A DNA stretch of 64,000 nucleotides, taken from Agrococcus sp. ARC_14 (GTDB lineage Bacteria; Actinomycetota; Actinomycetes; Actinomycetales; Microbacteriaceae). Of the stretch, positions 62,102 through 64,000 are shown in pieces (within the stretch, counting starts at the first letter, position 1; each line of letters starts with the position of its first letter). The stretch spans positions 1,302,001-1,366,000 of the forward strand of contig NZ_JAKUDO010000001.1 of assembly GCF_022436485.1 (NCBI RefSeq). The letters run 5' to 3'. The notes under the pieces are model-generated. The model saw only the letters and a program-made list of their open reading frames with translations. It ran no database searches and was not told the DNA's origin. The position numbers and the translations under genes were made by a program.

Positions 62102-63406
62102 TCAGCGGAAGACCGTGGGGAGCGCAGGCTCGCCGCGCGCCAGGCGGTGCGCGTCGGCCGGCAGCTCGGCCACCGAGGCGGCATGGCGCTCGCGAGCGGT
62201 CGCGACCCCGACGGCGCCCATCCACTGCTCGTCGATGCGTCCGTCGGTGACCAGCTGCACCTGCAGCGCGCGTCCGCGCGCGATCGCGTCCGCCGGTGCG
62301 ACGTCGTCGCCCAGCAGCACCGTCTCCTCGACGGCGACGCCGTGCTCGATGGTGCGCACCGCGACCTTCTCGCCGCCCTTCGATGCCTTGTCCTCCGACT
62401 GCTTCGCGACGCCGACCCATCCGCCGTCGTCACCCTGACGTGCGACGAGCTTGTAGACCATGCCGGCCGCGGGTGCGCCGGAGCCGGTGACAACGCTCGT
62501 GCCGACGCCGTAGGCATCCACCGGGCTCGCCTGCAGGCCGGCGATCGCGTACTCGTCGAGGTCGCTCGTGACCGTGATGCGGGTGTCAGTTGCGCCGAGC
62601 GAGTCGAGCAGCTGCCGCGCCTCTCCGGCGACCTCCGCCAGATCGCCCGAGTCGAGGCGGATGCCGCCGAGCTTCGTGCCGGCGACCTCGACAGCGGTGC
62701 GGATGCCCTGCTCGATGTCGTACGTGTCCACCAGCAGCGTCGTGCCGACGCCGAGCACGTCGATCTGCGCCTGGAAGGCCTCGGCCTCGGAGTCGTGCAG
62801 CAGCGTGAACGAGTGCGCGGCGGTGCCCATGGTGGGGATGCCCCAGCGGGCCCCGGCCGCGAGGTTGGAGGTGGCGGAGAAGCCTGCGATGTAGGCGGCA
62901 CGAGCTGCGGCGACGGCCGCCTCCTCGTTGGCGCGCCGCGAGCCCATCTCGGCGATCGGGCGGCCCTTGGCTGCGCGCACCATGCGGGTGGCGGCGTTGG
63001 CGACAGCCGAGTCGTAGTTGAGCACCGAGAGGGCGACGGTCTCGAGCACGACGGCCTCGGCGAACGAGCCCTCGACGACCAGGATGGGGGAGCCGGGGAA
63101 ATAGAGCTCGCCCTCGGCGTAGCCGCGGATGCTGCCGGTGAAGCGGTAGTCGGCGAGCCAGTCGATGAGCTCGCTCGAGCCGACCTCGTTGTCGCGCAGG
63201 AAGGCGAGCTCGGCGTCGCCGAAGCGGAACTCGGCGAGGCGCTCGAGGAAGCGACCCGTGCCCGCGACGACGCCGTAGCGGCGGGCACCGGGCAGTCGTC
63301 TGCCGAACACCTCGAAGACGGAGGGCCGGAATGCCGTGCCGTTGCGCAGCGCGGCATCGATCATCGTCAGCTCGTAGCGGTCGGTCATGAGCGCGGTGTC
63401 GGTCAC
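62102..63406 (-). CDS. pncB: Nicotinate phosphoribosyltransferase
   Basis: Makes nicotinate mononucleotide from nicotinate and PRPP with ATP hydrolysis, feeding NAD synthesis. The 434 residues contain the family landmarks LMTDRYELTMIDAAL, FEVFGRRLPG, AEMGSRRANEEAA, the catalytic-histidine region MGTAAHSFTLLH, DTYDIEQG and IRLDSGDLAE. The start is GTG 63406, 6 nt after TAGCAT on the minus strand. nudC in the same window consumes NAD(H), but no operon link is visible. Confidence 0.96.
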   Translation of the reverse strand: MTDTALMTDRYELTMIDAALRNGTAFRPSVFEVFGRRLPGARRYGVVAGTGRFLERLAEFRFGDAELAFLRDNEVGSSELIDWLADYRFTGSIRGYAEGELYFPGSPILVVEGSFAEAVVLETVALSVLNYDSAVANAATRMVRAAKGRPIAEMGSRRANEEAAVAAARAAYIAGFSATSNLAAGARWGIPTMGTAAHSFTLLHDSEAEAFQAQIDVLGVGTTLLVDTYDIEQGIRTAVEVAGTKLGGIRLDSGDLAEVAGEARQLLDSLGATDTRITVTSDLDEYAIAGLQASPVDAYGVGTSVVTGSGAPAAGMVYKLVARQGDDGGWVGVAKQSEDKASKGGEKVAVRTIEHGVAVEETVLLGDDVAPADAIARGRALQVQLVTDGRIDEQWMGAVGVATARERHAASVAELPADAHRLARGEPALPTVFR

Positions 63407-63412
63407 GAGGCC

Positions 63413-63418
63413 ATGCTA
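63413..63418 (-). promoter_or_regulatory. -10 box of pncB (leaderless)
   Basis: TAGCAT on the minus strand ends 6 nt before the GTG at 63406. The plus-strand stretch 63440-63480 upstream is a GC-only low-complexity run. Confidence 0.55.
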
Positions 63419-63490
63419 CGAGATGCGCAGCGGAGAGCCCCGAGAGCGAGCGCGGGAGCGCGGGCGCGGGCGTGGCTGTGAGCGCGTGGC

Positions 63491-64000
63491 TCAGCGCGCC
63501 GCGCGCGGGCGCCGCCGGACCAGCAGCACCACCAGCACCAGCGCCAGCGCGCCGAGCAGGACCGGGAGCGTGCTGCGCTCCGCGAGCTCGAGCAGCGCGC
63601 TGCCGACGACGGCGCCGCCGACCACCCAGATGCCTGCCCAGAGCAGCGCGGCGACGCCGCTGACGAGCGCGAAGCGTCGGTAGGGCATCGCTGAGGCACC
63701 CGCTGCAGCCGAGACGAAGGTGCGCACGCCCGGCAGCAGGCGGGCGACGATGATGGCCCAGACGCTGCGGGCGACGAAGGCGCGGGCCGCATCCCAGTGC
63801 TGGATGCCGAGCCGGCGCACCAGCCTGGTCTCCCGCAGCGCCGGGCCGAACCGTCGGCCGACCGCGAAGCCGATGTGGTCGCCCGCGAAGGCGCCGCTCG
63901 CGGCCGCGATGACGGCCGCGGCGACGGCAGGAGGGGAGTCGGCGAGCGCGATGGCGCCCAGCACCACGCCGGTCTCGCCGGGGAGGAGGACGCCGAGGCC
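63491..64000 (-). CDS. DedA/SNARE-associated family membrane protein (N-terminus cut off)
   Basis: The frame is open to the window edge and begins with LGVLLPGETGVVLGAIALA, which is the PGE segment near the N-terminus of DedA proteins. The conserved GDHIGFAVGRRFGP, FVARSVWAIIVARLLPGVRTFVSAAAGASAM, and helices VSGVAALLWAGIWVVGG and LPVLLGALALVLVVLLV follow. DedA proteins flip phospholipids such as undecaprenyl phosphate or phosphatidylethanolamine. About 170 residues are present and perhaps 30-60 are missing. The apparent GTG at 63967 is internal. Confidence 0.9.
   Translation of the reverse strand, partial: GLGVLLPGETGVVLGAIALADSPPAVAAAVIAAASGAFAGDHIGFAVGRRFGPALRETRLVRRLGIQHWDAARAFVARSVWAIIVARLLPGVRTFVSAAAGASAMPYRRFALVSGVAALLWAGIWVVGGAVVGSALLELAERSTLPVLLGALALVLVVLLVRRRPRAAR

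Overview
The window is 64 kb of chromosome from a high-G+C actinobacterium, most likely a member of the Microbacteriaceae. The evidence is the very GC-rich third codon positions, frequent GTG starts, actinobacterial-only small proteins (DUF3117, DUF3107, DUF3039), mycothiol synthesis (MshB), the succinylase DAP genes and an AdnAB recombination helicase-nuclease. Gene density is high (about 58 protein genes and one tRNA). I see no prophage, insertion sequence or CRISPR array.

Region by region. 1-6.5 kb: a family-5 oligopeptide ABC transporter (partial binding protein, two permeases, one fused double ATPase), interrupted by a reverse-oriented PH-domain gene. 6.6-10.8 kb: typA, then a divergent flavin monooxygenase and FMN reductase pair. 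10.9-14.8 kb: mshB-fdxA-dapC overlapping operon, then citrate synthase. 14.9-18.8 kb: NCS2 permease and a two-gene ABC exporter. 18.8-22 kb: divergent dapD and dapE, then a GT-C glycosyltransferase. 22-27 kb: DUF3117, O-methyltransferase, tatB, mrp, DUF1003, an MgtE-N/CBS protein and a YflT-like protein. 27-35.9 kb: lysG/lysE, aminopeptidase P, an ArsR-like regulator with a divergent MFS exporter, two hydrolases, an EEP phosphatase and a PHP phosphoesterase. 36-55.8 kb: DEAD helicase, ferritin-like protein, DUF3107, adnA-adnB, a phosphotransferase-like gene, nudC, uvrD2, a cyclodehydratase-like gene, a DUF2342 metalloprotease, a PDZ/Lon-like protease, UPF0182 and initiator tRNA-Met. 55.9-64 kb: AIM24, thiamine-binding protein, nitrilase, aminotransferase, HtrA protease, DUF3039, nicotinate phosphoribosyltransferase and a partial DedA protein.

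From memory of the M. tuberculosis H37Rv gene order, two segments follow ancestral actinobacterial synteny: typA...mshB...fdxC-dapC...dapD/dapE...DUF3117...tatB...mrp (Rv1165-Rv1232 region) and UPF0182...uvrD2-nudC-adnB-adnA...rhlE (Rv3193-Rv3211 region). Genes for meso-DAP/lysine synthesis (dapC, dapD, dapE) and lysine export (lysG/lysE) fall within about 16 kb.

The most interesting signals are non-coding. About half of the genes that head their own transcript have a TANNNT box ending exactly 6 or 7 nt before the start codon, which predicts leaderless mRNAs. Two divergent gene pairs (dapD/dapE and metalloprotease/PDZ protease) have overlapping, mirror-image -10 boxes in 20-23 bp gaps. The ArsR-like/MFS gap holds two near-identical 18-bp operators placed on the promoter elements. 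There are also 20-bp-period repeat arrays in opposite orientations, tandem palindromic repeats, and a 46-bp duplication between convergent genes.
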